A DNA stretch of 39,236 bases from Nitrosopumilales archaeon (GTDB taxonomy: Archaea > Thermoproteota > Nitrososphaeria > Nitrososphaerales > Nitrosopumilaceae): contig JADNRU010000007.1 of NCBI GenBank assembly GCA_016276965.1, positions 1-39,236 on the forward strand. Reading direction: 5' to 3'. Positions 28,142-38,041 of the stretch are shown in pieces. The notes beneath the pieces were generated by a model, which searched no databases, had not been told where the DNA came from, and was given only the letters and a program-made list of their open reading frames with translations. Each line of letters starts with the position of its first letter. Positions within the stretch are counted from its first letter, which is position 1. A program made the position numbers and the translations under genes.

Positions 28142-28978
28142 CTATTTTGTAATCTTTACATCAACTACGGTTTGATAATAACGAGGACCAACAGCTCTTA
28201 CTATTTTAGAATTAAGTACCTTAGAAACTACAGGTGAAATATCCATGAAATGGTTTTCCGAAAGCTTGGTAGCTTCGGATTTTTTATCTGCATGGATATG
28301 GGAATAGTAGTGAATTATTCCATTATTTTTTGTTGCAGCTACAGCAGAATCAAGAAACTCATCTGATCTTTCTGGAAGTAACATCAAAACTCTGTCCCCT
28401 TTATTTTCGAGCTTCTCTTTTATGATTTGAGCAGCGTCTCCTTGTATTGAAAATACCTTACCTGAAAGTTTGTTTAGTTTGATATTTTTTTCACATAATT
28501 CTACTGCATCTGGATTGATATCAATATTGTAAACAATGCATTTTTTATTTTTGGCAGCAATAATTGAGAACATTCCTATACCTCCAAACATGTTGATCAC
28601 AGTTTGACCATCCAGAATTTGTTCTGCAATTCTGTTTCGTTCATTTGATAAACGGGGCGAAAAAAACGCTTTTTGTACGTCTACAATAAATCTACATCCA
28701 AATTCTTTGTATTCAGTTTCAGTTTTGTCTTGACCAGCTATTATCTCCAAATCTCTTGTACGAAAATCTCCTTCCACTGGGGAGGATTGACAAAAAACAG
28801 AATTTGCAGTTTTTACATTTTCAAGAAGAGTTTTGCCAATAACTTTTTTCTTTGCAAGCAACGAATCAGGAATTCTTACAATAATGATATCACCAATTTG
28901 ATCAAAAGCTGAGATTAGCTCATCACTTTCTTTTTCTGAAAGAACACCCTCTAGTGCTTTTTTTAACATCCGTGTCAA
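28142..28978 (-). CDS. Trm5/TYW2-like tRNA methyltransferase family protein
   Basis: FCQSSPVEGDFRTRDLEIIAGQDKTETEYKEFGCRFIVDVQKAFFSPRLSNERNRIAEQ; MFGGIGMFSIIAAK; LLPERSDEF. Confidence 0.8.
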   Translation of the reverse strand: MTRMLKKALEGVLSEKESDELISAFDQIGDIIIVRIPDSLLAKKKVIGKTLLENVKTANSVFCQSSPVEGDFRTRDLEIIAGQDKTETEYKEFGCRFIVDVQKAFFSPRLSNERNRIAEQILDGQTVINMFGGIGMFSIIAAKNKKCIVYNIDINPDAVELCEKNIKLNKLSGKVFSIQGDAAQIIKEKLENKGDRVLMLLPERSDEFLDSAVAATKNNGIIHYYSHIHADKKSEATKLSENHFMDISPVVSKVLNSKIVRAVGPRYYQTVVDVKITK

Positions 28979-28983
28979 TTTTA

Positions 28984-30768
28984 CTATCGATAATAGAAAT
29001 TACCAGCATCTTTTTGTTGTTTGTCTAATCTACTGGCGTTCTTGTTTACTCTAGGTCTGAGTGATCTTTCATCACGTCTAAATGTAATATCCAAAGACCT
29101 TAGGAATCTGTTCATGGCTTCTACTTTAGAAAGTGGTGAGGATGCATGACCTTCGACACCTGATATTCCATCAAAAATGACCATAGAGTCAGAAATAAGA
29201 TCCATCAATAGTAAATCGTGATCAATTACAATAGCAGATTTGCCGTAAGAGCGTACAAATTTTTGAATAAACTTTGCAACTGCAATTCTATCTTCCACAT
29301 CTAAAAATGCAGCAGGCTCGTCTAACGCATAGAGATCTACTTTTTGCAACAGACAAGATACTACAGCAACCTTTTGCAGTTCTCCTCCTGACAAATTCTT
29401 GACGGATTTATTGTACAATTTTTTAATTTTCATTGGAACAACAATTAGTTCTTCTTCATTGCTACCTTGAATTGGAGTTTCGTTAGCTTTATCTAAAACA
29501 GACTCTACTTCAACATCAATATTGTTGGTAAGATACTGCGGTTTGTAGGCAATCTTAATTTTTTTATCAATTTTTCCAGAATCGGGTTTTTCAACACCTG
29601 CAATCATTTTCATCAGTGTGGTTTTTCCTAGTGCATTTGCACCCATCACTCCCAAAACCTCACCTTTGCTAATAGTACCAGGTTCAATCGATACAGAAAA
29701 TGATGGATATTTTTTCTCAAGTAACGGATAAGAAATTACTTCATCACCCTTTTGAAATTCTTCAGTAGTTGATGCTGAAGCATTAAAAGTGAATTTTTTA
29801 TCTCGAAATCTTACGTTTTCATTAGGTAAATAGCCATCTAAAAATACGTTAATTCCAACCTTTGTTGATAACACATTTGATACTATTCCGTATGCTGCAG
29901 GTTCTCCATACAATACATCAATGTAATCACTAAGAAAATCAAGTAAGGTAAGATCATGCTCTACTACCATCACACTTTTTCCAATTTTTGCCAAGCCTTG
30001 GATTACTTTTGCAACACTTGTTCTCTGAAAGACATCGTTGTATGAGGATGGTTCATCAAAAAAATAAAAATCTGCATCTTTTGATGTAGCTACGGCAACT
30101 GCCAAGCGTTGTAATTCTCCACCACTAAGCTCTTTTAGATTGTTTTCTAAAGAATTTTCTAATCCTAGTTCTTTTACAAGCTCCCTTGATACCCCCCTCT
30201 CATCAAATTTTTCAAGTAATTCCTTAGTAGTTCCATCAAAGGCTTCAGCAACATTGTAGACTTGTTGAGGCTTTATTGATGACTTGATTTGTTTTTCCTT
30301 AATTTTTTCAAAATGTGATTTTAACTCAGTTCCACCGTAGTATTTTAGAATCTCGTCCCAGTCTGGTGGTTCGGCGTATCTTCCAAGATTTGGTTTTAGG
30401 TTTCCTGATAATATATTAATGACAGTACTTTTTCCCATTCCATTTCTTCCAAGTAATCCAACTACTTCTCCTTTGGTTGGCGCTGGTAACTTGAATAATC
30501 TAAACGAGTTTACGCCGTATTGGTGAACCTTGTCAGTTGCAAGCTCACTTGCTAAATTCACAATGGTAATTGCATCAAAAGGACAAACCTTTACACAAAT
30601 TCCACAACCGTTGCATAAATCTTCAGAAATCTGCGCTTTTTTTATTTGCTCGTTTAATATAATACAATCAGAGCCAGATTTGTTTATTGGACAATACTTT
30701 ATGCATTCTAGACCACATTTTTTTGGCTGGCATAATTCCTTATCAAGTACAGCAACACGATGAGTCAT
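28984..30768 (-). CDS. ABCE1/RLI-type ribosome recycling ATPase
   Basis: N-terminal ferredoxin-like clusters (CGLECIKYCPINKSGSDC, CNGCGICVKVCPF), two ABC domains (GLLGRNGMGKST, GVMGANALGKTT; two LSGGELQ). Confidence 0.96.
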   Translation of the reverse strand: MTHRVAVLDKELCQPKKCGLECIKYCPINKSGSDCIILNEQIKKAQISEDLCNGCGICVKVCPFDAITIVNLASELATDKVHQYGVNSFRLFKLPAPTKGEVVGLLGRNGMGKSTVINILSGNLKPNLGRYAEPPDWDEILKYYGGTELKSHFEKIKEKQIKSSIKPQQVYNVAEAFDGTTKELLEKFDERGVSRELVKELGLENSLENNLKELSGGELQRLAVAVATSKDADFYFFDEPSSYNDVFQRTSVAKVIQGLAKIGKSVMVVEHDLTLLDFLSDYIDVLYGEPAAYGIVSNVLSTKVGINVFLDGYLPNENVRFRDKKFTFNASASTTEEFQKGDEVISYPLLEKKYPSFSVSIEPGTISKGEVLGVMGANALGKTTLMKMIAGVEKPDSGKIDKKIKIAYKPQYLTNNIDVEVESVLDKANETPIQGSNEEELIVVPMKIKKLYNKSVKNLSGGELQKVAVVSCLLQKVDLYALDEPAAFLDVEDRIAVAKFIQKFVRSYGKSAIVIDHDLLLMDLISDSMVIFDGISGVEGHASSPLSKVEAMNRFLRSLDITFRRDERSLRPRVNKNASRLDKQQKDAGNFYYR

Positions 30769-30895
30769 GACGATATGCGCTTATTCTTTAATTTATACCT
30801 CTTCGAGAAGACAAGTCAGTTTTTGCATCAATTTCATTTTAATTTTAATAGATAACAACGTTACCTTAATAGAGAGCGTTAAAATCAACACGATC

Positions 30896-31012
30896 AAGCC
30901 GGCCATAGCGTTGGGGTGCGACCCAGACCCATTCCGAACCTGGAAGTCAAACCCAATGTCGCTACTGTGTTACTAAGGTGCGAGAGCTCTTGGGAAGTAG
31001 TAGTGCTGGCAT
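30896..31012 (+). rRNA. 5S rRNA
   Basis: GCCGGCCATAGCG…CCCATTCCGAACCTGGAAGTCAAACC…GGGAAGTAGTAGTGCTGGC; closing stem GCCGGC/GCTGGC. Confidence 0.93.
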
Positions 31013-31056
31013 CTTCTTTTAATAAAACTAATACAGTGCGCTTGTTGTTGATTGTT

Positions 31057-31185
31057 ATGCCAAATTGTTCTGTTTGTGGCCAACAATTTGAAGATGATAT
31101 TAGATTTCTAAATCACATGATGGAAAAACATGGATTTCGAAATCCTAACATTGACAAACCTGATAGAAACAGCAGAGGATACTAG
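31057..31185 (+). CDS. Small C2H2 zinc-finger protein (42 aa)
   Basis: MPNCSVCGQQFEDDIRFLNHMMEKHGFRNPNIDKPDRNSRGY; CxxC…HxxxxH. The ORF-track start at 30916 lies inside 5S rRNA. Confidence 0.75.
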   Translation: MPNCSVCGQQFEDDIRFLNHMMEKHGFRNPNIDKPDRNSRGY

Positions 31186-31201
31186 TTTTCTAAAAAAATA
31201 T

Positions 31202-32680
31202 CTAGTTAGAACTTAGATAATCTAAAATCAATCTAACTCCAAATCCGGTAGCTCCTTTTGGATTGTATGGTTTTTTCTTAGTTGCATCTTGGGTCCAAGC
31301 AGTGCCAGCAATGTCAATATGGGCCCAAGGTGTATCGTCCACGGCGTTTGCCAAAAATGCTGCAGCAGTTATTGTACCTGCTGCTCTTCCCTTTCCAATA
31401 TTTCTCATATCAGCTACATTTGATTTGATCATATCCATATAATCATCATTGATGGGTAACTGCCAAACCTCTTCAGATGTCTTTTCAGATGAAGCTTTCA
31501 GCTTTTCTGCTAATTTTTTATCGTAGCTTACAAGTCCTGCTACGTTATTTCCTAATGCAACAATGCATGCACCAGTTAGAGTGGCAAAGTCGATAATGAT
31601 TTTTGGAGAATATTTCTTTATTCCATAAGATAAAGCATCTGCGAGAATTAATCTTCCTTCAGCATCTGTATTTAGAATCTCAGCAGTTTTGCCACTGTAA
31701 AGTCTTATAATGTCTCCAGGTCTATAAGATTCACCTCCTGGCATGTTTTCAACAGATGGAATTATTCCAACTATGTTAATTGGCAACTTTAGCTCTGAAA
31801 CTGCCTTCATAATACCTAAAACTGTACATCCACCACATTTGTCAAACTTCATTTCATCCATTTTTTCACTGGGTTTAATGGATATGCCACCAGTGTCAAA
31901 AGTTACTGCCTTTCCGACAATAACAATTGGTTTGTCACTACGTTTTCCCCTGTTATGTTCTAATACGATAAGCTTTGGTTCATTTTTACTACCTTGACCA
32001 ACGGCAATAATACCACCAAACTTTTTTTGTTTTAACTCATTTTTAGAAAATACTTTGCATTTGAGTTTATTTTTAGATGCAAGTGACTTTGCAAAACTTG
32101 CAAGCTGAGATGGAGCACATTCATTTGGAGGAAGATTTGCAATATTACGTGCATATTCTGTTCCTTGTGAAACAATTTGAGTTTTAGAAATAACTTCACG
32201 TATCTTTTGAGGATCAGCAAATAAAAGCGATAAATCTGGAATCTTTTCACTTTTTTCTTTTTTATATTTATCAAACGAATACATTGAAAGCTGGGCTCCT
32301 TCAACTATGGAAGTTACTACATCACTAACATCAATCGGAAATCCTTGTGGAATAATTATAGAAAATTCTGACAATCCAAGACTTTGAGCTTTTTGTGCAA
32401 TTTTTCCAGCAACAATTCTCAAAACATCCAAAGTAACTTTGTTTTTTGGACCTAATCCTGCAATTAAAATTCTTTTTGCAGGAATCATTCTATAAGTTTG
32501 GATGATTGCAAGCTCACCTACTTTTCCTTTGATTTCTTTGATACCATCTTTTACTGCATCATTAATTTTTGAATTAATTTTTCCTAATCCTAAGGATTCT
32601 GATGATTTCTCAAAAACAAAAGAACAAAGTAATGCAGTTTTTTTCTTTTGAGGCTTTGTATTTTCAGATTTTATCTTCAT
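31202..32680 (-). CDS. pepA: Leucyl aminopeptidase (M17)
   Basis: GKAVTFDTGGISIKPSEKMDEMKFDKCG; NTDAEGRLILADAL. Confidence 0.95.
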   Translation of the reverse strand: MKIKSENTKPQKKKTALLCSFVFEKSSESLGLGKINSKINDAVKDGIKEIKGKVGELAIIQTYRMIPAKRILIAGLGPKNKVTLDVLRIVAGKIAQKAQSLGLSEFSIIIPQGFPIDVSDVVTSIVEGAQLSMYSFDKYKKEKSEKIPDLSLLFADPQKIREVISKTQIVSQGTEYARNIANLPPNECAPSQLASFAKSLASKNKLKCKVFSKNELKQKKFGGIIAVGQGSKNEPKLIVLEHNRGKRSDKPIVIVGKAVTFDTGGISIKPSEKMDEMKFDKCGGCTVLGIMKAVSELKLPINIVGIIPSVENMPGGESYRPGDIIRLYSGKTAEILNTDAEGRLILADALSYGIKKYSPKIIIDFATLTGACIVALGNNVAGLVSYDKKLAEKLKASSEKTSEEVWQLPINDDYMDMIKSNVADMRNIGKGRAAGTITAAAFLANAVDDTPWAHIDIAGTAWTQDATKKKPYNPKGATGFGVRLILDYLSSN

Positions 32681-32827
32681 AATGTTTGGCTCTTTTATTT
32701 TGGGGTATTATAGATTACTTGGGGGCATGAATGATCGATTTTACGAGTATTTTGTTGAATAACTTTACCTTATTTGCAAAAAAATTGATACTCTTACTAA
32801 CAAAAATCCAGATTTATAAAATTGAAT

Positions 32828-33106
32828 ATGAGATTGATATGTCTGCTAATGGGTCATAACAAAATTCTAGAAAGTATTGAGGATAATGGTAAATTTGAAT
32901 ATTATACCAAGTGTTCACAATGTCACAAAAACTGGCGCAAAAAGGAGTCTTTCAAATTTCCAAAGATTTTTGAAAACAAAAGACAATATCTCAAAATGCC
33001 AAAGATCTTTGGAATAAAAAAAGAAAAACCATCAGAAAAGAATCTAGAACCTATTATTGTAAAAGTGAGCCCTCAAAAAAAAATTGATAAAAAAACCTCA
33101 GACTAA
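32828..33106 (+). CDS. Small hypothetical protein with CSQC motif
   Basis: MRLICLLMGHNKILESIEDNGKFEYYTKCSQCHKNWRKKE within ORF 32822..33106. Confidence 0.6.
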   Translation: MRLICLLMGHNKILESIEDNGKFEYYTKCSQCHKNWRKKESFKFPKIFENKRQYLKMPKIFGIKKEKPSEKNLEPIIVKVSPQKKIDKKTSD

Positions 33107-33118
33107 CTTTTATGCTCT

Positions 33119-33496
33119 TTAATTTATCTTAATTTTTTTACTATTAGAAAAAAGACTTGCAGATCTTAAGAAAACTGCTTTTTTGTTCTTACAACCAATA
33201 TCACAAGCCTCTTGTACACTAAGCTGATCTCCTTTTCCATTTGCATGAATTATAGCTGAAATCAGCGGTAATAATGCAGCTCTACCTCCATATGCAGTTT
33301 GTTCATCAACAAACCAAAACATATTGAGTGCACTCGAATCAAGAAAACTTTCTCTTAGCTGTTTGCCAGATTCAGTATAATGACCTACAAGACGTAATCT
33401 ACCTTTTGCCAAAAAATTAACCGCTTTTGCAAATTTTATGCAAACATAACATTGATCATCATATATTACGAGGGGTACCATACTTTGTAAATCCAT
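33119..33496 (-). CDS. DCC family (DUF393) thiol-disulfide oxidoreductase-like protein
   Basis: VIYDDQCYVCIKFAKAVNFL (DxxCxxC); FVDEQTAYGGRAALLPL. Confidence 0.8.
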   Translation of the reverse strand: MDLQSMVPLVIYDDQCYVCIKFAKAVNFLAKGRLRLVGHYTESGKQLRESFLDSSALNMFWFVDEQTAYGGRAALLPLISAIIHANGKGDQLSVQEACDIGCKNKKAVFLRSASLFSNSKKIKIN

Positions 33497-33573
33497 AATT
33501 ATTGTTGGTCGCGATCAGATTAAAATTTTCAGAAGTAGCTTTTTATTTCAAATACAAAGGGAAAAAGCAAGAC

Positions 33574-35241
33574 ATGGGCCTAAATTATTATCAAATAAAA
33601 AAAAATGTTCTCAAGGCTCGTAAACTGGTAATAAAAGGAACAACAGCTGCTGGTTCAGGCCATCCGGGAGGAAGTTTTTCAATGGCTGAAATATTGGGGT
33701 GTTTATTATTCAAATTCATCAAGTATGACCCCAAAAATCCACTTTGGGAAGAAAGAGATAGATTAATTCTTTCAAAAGGTCATGCGTCACCTGGATTATT
33801 TTCAAACCTTGCAGTAGCTGGTTATTTTGATCCTTCTGAAATTGAAACACTACGACAATTTGGAAGTAGACTTCAAGGCCATCCTGATTTGAAATGTCCC
33901 GGTGTAGAATTTTGTGGGGGTTCTTTAGGACTTGGTATTTCTTACTCTATTGGAAATGCACTTGCAGCAAAAATTGATGGCAAAAATCATCGTATCTATA
34001 CCATAATTGGAGATGGAGAGTCAGACGAGGGACAAGTTTGGGAAGCTGCCATGACTGCTGTAAAATACAAAGTAGATAAAATGACTGTAATTCAGGATAG
34101 AAATTTCATTCAACAGGATTCATACACTGAAAAAATAATGCCACTTGATGAAGAACTTGTGGGAGATGATCTCTCTGAGATGTGGAAGGATGCCAGTAGA
34201 TGGAAAACTGGGGACAAATGGCGTTCATTTGGATGGAATGTAATAGAAATTGATGGTCACAGAATTGAACAGATTGATTACGCAATCAACAAAGCAATAC
34301 AGACCAAGGGAGTGCCCTCTATCATCATTGCACGTACAATAAAAGGAAAGGGTGTTGAACACATGGAAGATAATCCTCAATGGCACGGTAAGGCACCAAA
34401 ACCCGAAATCGCACCAATAATTGATGTTGAACTTGATTCACAATTCATGATTGCTCCATCCATTATTGCAGGTGACATGTCTAATCTAGAAAACGAAGTA
34501 AAACGATGTGCAGATGGAAGAGCTGATTATATACATCTTGATGTAATGGATGGAGAATTTGTTCCAAACAAAACTTTTGATCATAATAAAATAAAAGAGC
34601 TTAGACCAATTACAGCAATTCCATTTGATGCTCATTTGATGATAAACGAACCTGTAAAACATGTACGCGATTATGTTGAAGCCGGTTGTGACATCATTAC
34701 TGTACACGCTGAAGTATGTGATGAAGCAAGTTTTGGAGAAATACATGATATTTTACGTCAAAATCAAGTTGGTGTTGGACTTGCAATAAATCCGGATACA
34801 GATCTTCCAAACTGGTCAAACAAATTCATTTCAGACTTGGATCATCTAATTGTAATGTCAGTAGTCCCGGGAAAATCTGGCCAAAAATATATCGAGTCAT
34901 CTCATGAAAAAACTCAAAAACTTTCAAAGAAGCTTGCAGAGCACAAATTTGAAGGGTATATCGAGGCTGATGGTGGTATTAACCTTGAAAATGCTGGACA
35001 ATGTTTTGCCGATGGTGCTAGGGCGTTTGTTGGGGGAGGTGCAATTGTTGGCCAAAAAGATGTAAGAGGTATAATTAGAGAATTTAGAAAAACAATATTG
35101 CATACAAGAAGGAAGCTGCTTATTCAAAAAGCACATGAATTTGGTGGAACTGAACTTGTTAACAAATGGATTGAGCTTCACGTAATTGGAGAAAAAAAGA
35201 ATGAACTGATTCAGCTATCTAAGGAGCTTGGTTACAATTGA
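33574..35241 (+). CDS. Transketolase N-terminal (ThDP) half fused to ribulose-phosphate 3-epimerase
   Basis: GSGHPGGSFSMAEILG, SKGHASPGLF, IGDGESDEGQVWEA; then from 34447 MIAPSIIAGDM, YIHLDVMDGEFVPN, FDAHLMINEP, VMSVVPGKSGQKY, IEADGGI. Confidence 0.93.
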   Translation: MGLNYYQIKKNVLKARKLVIKGTTAAGSGHPGGSFSMAEILGCLLFKFIKYDPKNPLWEERDRLILSKGHASPGLFSNLAVAGYFDPSEIETLRQFGSRLQGHPDLKCPGVEFCGGSLGLGISYSIGNALAAKIDGKNHRIYTIIGDGESDEGQVWEAAMTAVKYKVDKMTVIQDRNFIQQDSYTEKIMPLDEELVGDDLSEMWKDASRWKTGDKWRSFGWNVIEIDGHRIEQIDYAINKAIQTKGVPSIIIARTIKGKGVEHMEDNPQWHGKAPKPEIAPIIDVELDSQFMIAPSIIAGDMSNLENEVKRCADGRADYIHLDVMDGEFVPNKTFDHNKIKELRPITAIPFDAHLMINEPVKHVRDYVEAGCDIITVHAEVCDEASFGEIHDILRQNQVGVGLAINPDTDLPNWSNKFISDLDHLIVMSVVPGKSGQKYIESSHEKTQKLSKKLAEHKFEGYIEADGGINLENAGQCFADGARAFVGGGAIVGQKDVRGIIREFRKTILHTRRKLLIQKAHEFGGTELVNKWIELHVIGEKKNELIQLSKELGYN

Positions 35242-36212
35242 CTATGACTGAACAACTAACTGATATGCGTACTGAATATGGAAAAACCCTAATTGAATTA
35301 GGTAAAGAAAATCCAAATGTTGTTGTGTTGGGAGCAGACACTACTGATTCATTAAAGACTGCTAAATTTGGTGAAGTATATCCTGAAAGATTTTTCAACG
35401 TTGGAATTGCTGAAGCTAATCTTGTTACTGTTGCTGCAGGACTTGCATCTGCTGGCAAAGTTGCATTTGCAAGTACATATGCAATATTTCTTCCAGGAAG
35501 ATGTGTGGATCAAATTCGAAATGCAATTGCATATCCGAGCCGAGGAGACAAAAAAGGACTAAATGTAAAGTTGGTTGTTTCTCACGGTGGTCTTTCAGTT
35601 GGTGCAGATGGTGGTTCACATCAGCAAATAGAAGACATTGCAATAATGCGAGCAATTCCTAATATGCGAGTTTTAATTCCTGCTGATTCTGTTACGGTCA
35701 AAAAACTTACTTGGATAATTTCACAACAATATGGGCCTTTTTACATGAGGATGGCACGTACAAAAACACCATTAATTCATCAAGAGTCACAAGAATTTGA
35801 AATTGGAAAAGGAATTACTTTACGAGATGGTTCTGATTGTACCATTGCTGCATGTGGAATAACAGTAAAGATGGCACTTGATGCAGCCGAGTCTCTAAAA
35901 CAAGAAGGAATCTCTTGCAGAGTAATTGATGGTTTTTCAGTAAAACCAATTGATGCAGAACTGTTTGAAAAGGCTGCACGAGAAACGGGAGGAATCGTTA
36001 CGTGCGAAGAGCATAACATTTTAGCTGGGTTTGGTTCTGCAATTGCTGAGGTAGTTTCGGAGAGATACCCAGTACCGATCAAACGAATTGGTGCCCAAGA
36101 CATGTTTGGTGAATCTGCACGAGACAAAGAAATTCCACTACTCTTTGAAAAGCACGGAATTACATCTGTTAATATAGCAAAAAAAGTAAAAGAAATCAGG
36201 AGTAAATCATGA
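35238..36212 (+). CDS. Transketolase C-terminal half
   Basis: MTEQLTDMRTEYGKTLIELGKENPNVVVLGADTTDS; FFNVGIAEANLVTVAAGLA; GGLSVGADGGSHQQIEDIAIMRAIPNM. Confidence 0.94.
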   Translation: MTMTEQLTDMRTEYGKTLIELGKENPNVVVLGADTTDSLKTAKFGEVYPERFFNVGIAEANLVTVAAGLASAGKVAFASTYAIFLPGRCVDQIRNAIAYPSRGDKKGLNVKLVVSHGGLSVGADGGSHQQIEDIAIMRAIPNMRVLIPADSVTVKKLTWIISQQYGPFYMRMARTKTPLIHQESQEFEIGKGITLRDGSDCTIAACGITVKMALDAAESLKQEGISCRVIDGFSVKPIDAELFEKAARETGGIVTCEEHNILAGFGSAIAEVVSERYPVPIKRIGAQDMFGESARDKEIPLLFEKHGITSVNIAKKVKEIRSKS

Positions 36213-36874
36213 AAATTTTCCTAGATACTGCTAATCTCGAATCAATCAAAAAGTACAATGATATGGGATTATTAGATGGCATTACAACTAATCCAACCTT
36301 GCTTTCAAAAGAAAGCGGAGATCCTCAAAAAACAATGGCAGAAATTTGCCGCATAATTAAGGGTGATGTCAGTCTTGAGGTCGTGGCAACAGATTACGAA
36401 GGTATGATGGAAGAGGGTCGTCGACTTCGAAAATATGGTGACAATGTTGTTGTAAAGTGTCCTATGACTGCTGAAGGACTAAAGGCATGCAAGGCATTAA
36501 CTGCAGAAGGAATTCCTGTAAATATTACCTTGGTTTTTTCACCAAATCAAGCAATTCTAGCAGCAAAAGCTGGAGCAAAGTATGTCAGTCCTTTCATTGG
36601 AAGACTAGATGATGTTGGCAAAGATGGAATGAATTTGATTCGAGAAATAAAACAGATCTTTCCAAACTACAAATTCAAAACCCAAATTTTGGTTGCAAGC
36701 ATAAGACATCCAATGCATGTTGTAGATGCAGCAAAAATCGGTGCAGATGTTGTAACCTTGCCCGCTGCTGTTCTTGAAAAGATGTTAAAGCACCAACTAA
36801 CCGATATTGGATTGAAGAATTTTCTGGCAGATTGGGAAAAACTCAAATCTGAAGATCCAAATATTCATATATAA
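36209..36874 (+). CDS. tal: Transaldolase (small TalC/FSA-type)
   Basis: MKIFLDTANLESIKKYNDMGLLDGITTNPTLLSKE; VVVKCPMTAEGLKA; GADVVTLPAAVLEKMLKH. Confidence 0.94.
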   Translation: MKIFLDTANLESIKKYNDMGLLDGITTNPTLLSKESGDPQKTMAEICRIIKGDVSLEVVATDYEGMMEEGRRLRKYGDNVVVKCPMTAEGLKACKALTAEGIPVNITLVFSPNQAILAAKAGAKYVSPFIGRLDDVGKDGMNLIREIKQIFPNYKFKTQILVASIRHPMHVVDAAKIGADVVTLPAAVLEKMLKHQLTDIGLKNFLADWEKLKSEDPNIHI

Positions 36875-36896
36875 AATTTTTTTAAAAATAAAAATC
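36875..36896. terminator. Bidirectional T/A-rich transcription termination region
   Basis: aaatttttttaaaaataaaaat between convergent tal and tbp. Confidence 0.4.
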
Positions 36897-37456
36897 TATT
36901 CGTAGATCATTAAATTTTTCTCTTCTAAAAGCGCATGCAAGTTATGCACTGAACGATAAACATCTGCTTCCTTTTTTGCACCAGTACAAACAAGTTTGCC
37001 AGAAGCAAAAATCAAAATCACCGTTTTTGGATCAAGCATTCTGTGAATTAAACCCGGAAACTGTTCAGGCTCGTACATACTTCTTGGCAAGGTTCTAGCA
37101 GCTTGCTCGAGGTGAATTTTGCCACCAAGATTAATTGCAGCTACAATATTTTGTACCACAATTACTGCATCCTTTTTAATTTTAATTCCTCCCTTCCGAA
37201 GTTTTTGTACTACCGTTCTTACTGCTTTGATTGCCAATTCTTCAGATTTTGCTCCAGTACAAACCATTTTTCCTGTTCTAAAAATCAAACACGCAGTTCG
37301 TGGTGTTTTTAATCTAAATACTAATCCTGGAAATTGCTCTGGATGGTATTCTGTGTCTGGAAACTTTTTTGTTATATCAATGAGATCTATGGGCTGATCA
37401 ACTGATGCAGACGCTACAACGTTTTCTACACTTACAATTGGCTTTGTTTGAGGCAT
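36896..37456 (-). CDS. tbp: TATA-box binding protein
   Basis: Two direct repeats: FPGLVFRLKTPRTACLIFRTGKMVCTGAKSEELAIKAV and FPGLIHRMLDPKTVILIFASGKLVCTGAKKEADVYRSV. Confidence 0.96.
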   Translation of the reverse strand: MPQTKPIVSVENVVASASVDQPIDLIDITKKFPDTEYHPEQFPGLVFRLKTPRTACLIFRTGKMVCTGAKSEELAIKAVRTVVQKLRKGGIKIKKDAVIVVQNIVAAINLGGKIHLEQAARTLPRSMYEPEQFPGLIHRMLDPKTVILIFASGKLVCTGAKKEADVYRSVHNLHALLEEKNLMIYE

Positions 37457-37528
37457 AAGATGTCTTTTAAATACCCTCTTTATATACTAAATAAGCATTC
37501 TACAAAATCTGAAAAATACTATCAAAAA

Positions 37529-37987
37529 TTAATGACGACCAATCCATTGGTATCTATACTCTTCATCAATTAACTCTTCAAGGAGATCATTAGTTTTGAT
37601 CTTTGGTTTTTTCAGCTTTACTTCAAAAAAACCTAGTTTTCCTTTGAATGGAATTGGAATTCTAAATGGTTTTGCATTTTTTAAAAGAAAACTGTATCTG
37701 CTTGAAAGAAAATTTTTTGACGCTAGATGTTTTTTAGAATCTAAACGAAGCTCTGAACTAGATTTGTATTTTTTTACATCATAAAGTTCGGCCATTCCAA
37801 CAATAGCTCCTGTTACTAAATTTTTTGAGTTAATTTTGAGTCGTTTACAATCATCTTTTCTAATTCTTAGTGGTGCATGGATTAGAAATTCACCACGAAA
37901 ACTAGTATTCCATCGTCTTAGCTCAATTGTTTTTTTGCCTTGGATAATGAGGTTTGCAAAAGGCTGACTAACTGATAAACACTTCAT
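37529..37987 (-). CDS. ASCH-domain protein
   Basis: MKCLSVSQPFANLIIQGKKTIELRRWNTSFRGEFLIHAPLRI. Confidence 0.82.
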   Translation of the reverse strand: MKCLSVSQPFANLIIQGKKTIELRRWNTSFRGEFLIHAPLRIRKDDCKRLKINSKNLVTGAIVGMAELYDVKKYKSSSELRLDSKKHLASKNFLSSRYSFLLKNAKPFRIPIPFKGKLGFFEVKLKKPKIKTNDLLEELIDEEYRYQWIGRH

Positions 37988-38041
37988 TAATTGGAACTAA
38001 TACTGCATCTATTTGGATTCATCTCAAGATCGGGAATTTGT

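Noticed and set aside
30767-30976. 69-aa plus ORF
   Set aside because: Extends into 5S rRNA
35780-36127. 115-aa minus ORF
   Set aside because: Antisense to transketolase C-half, no recognisable motif
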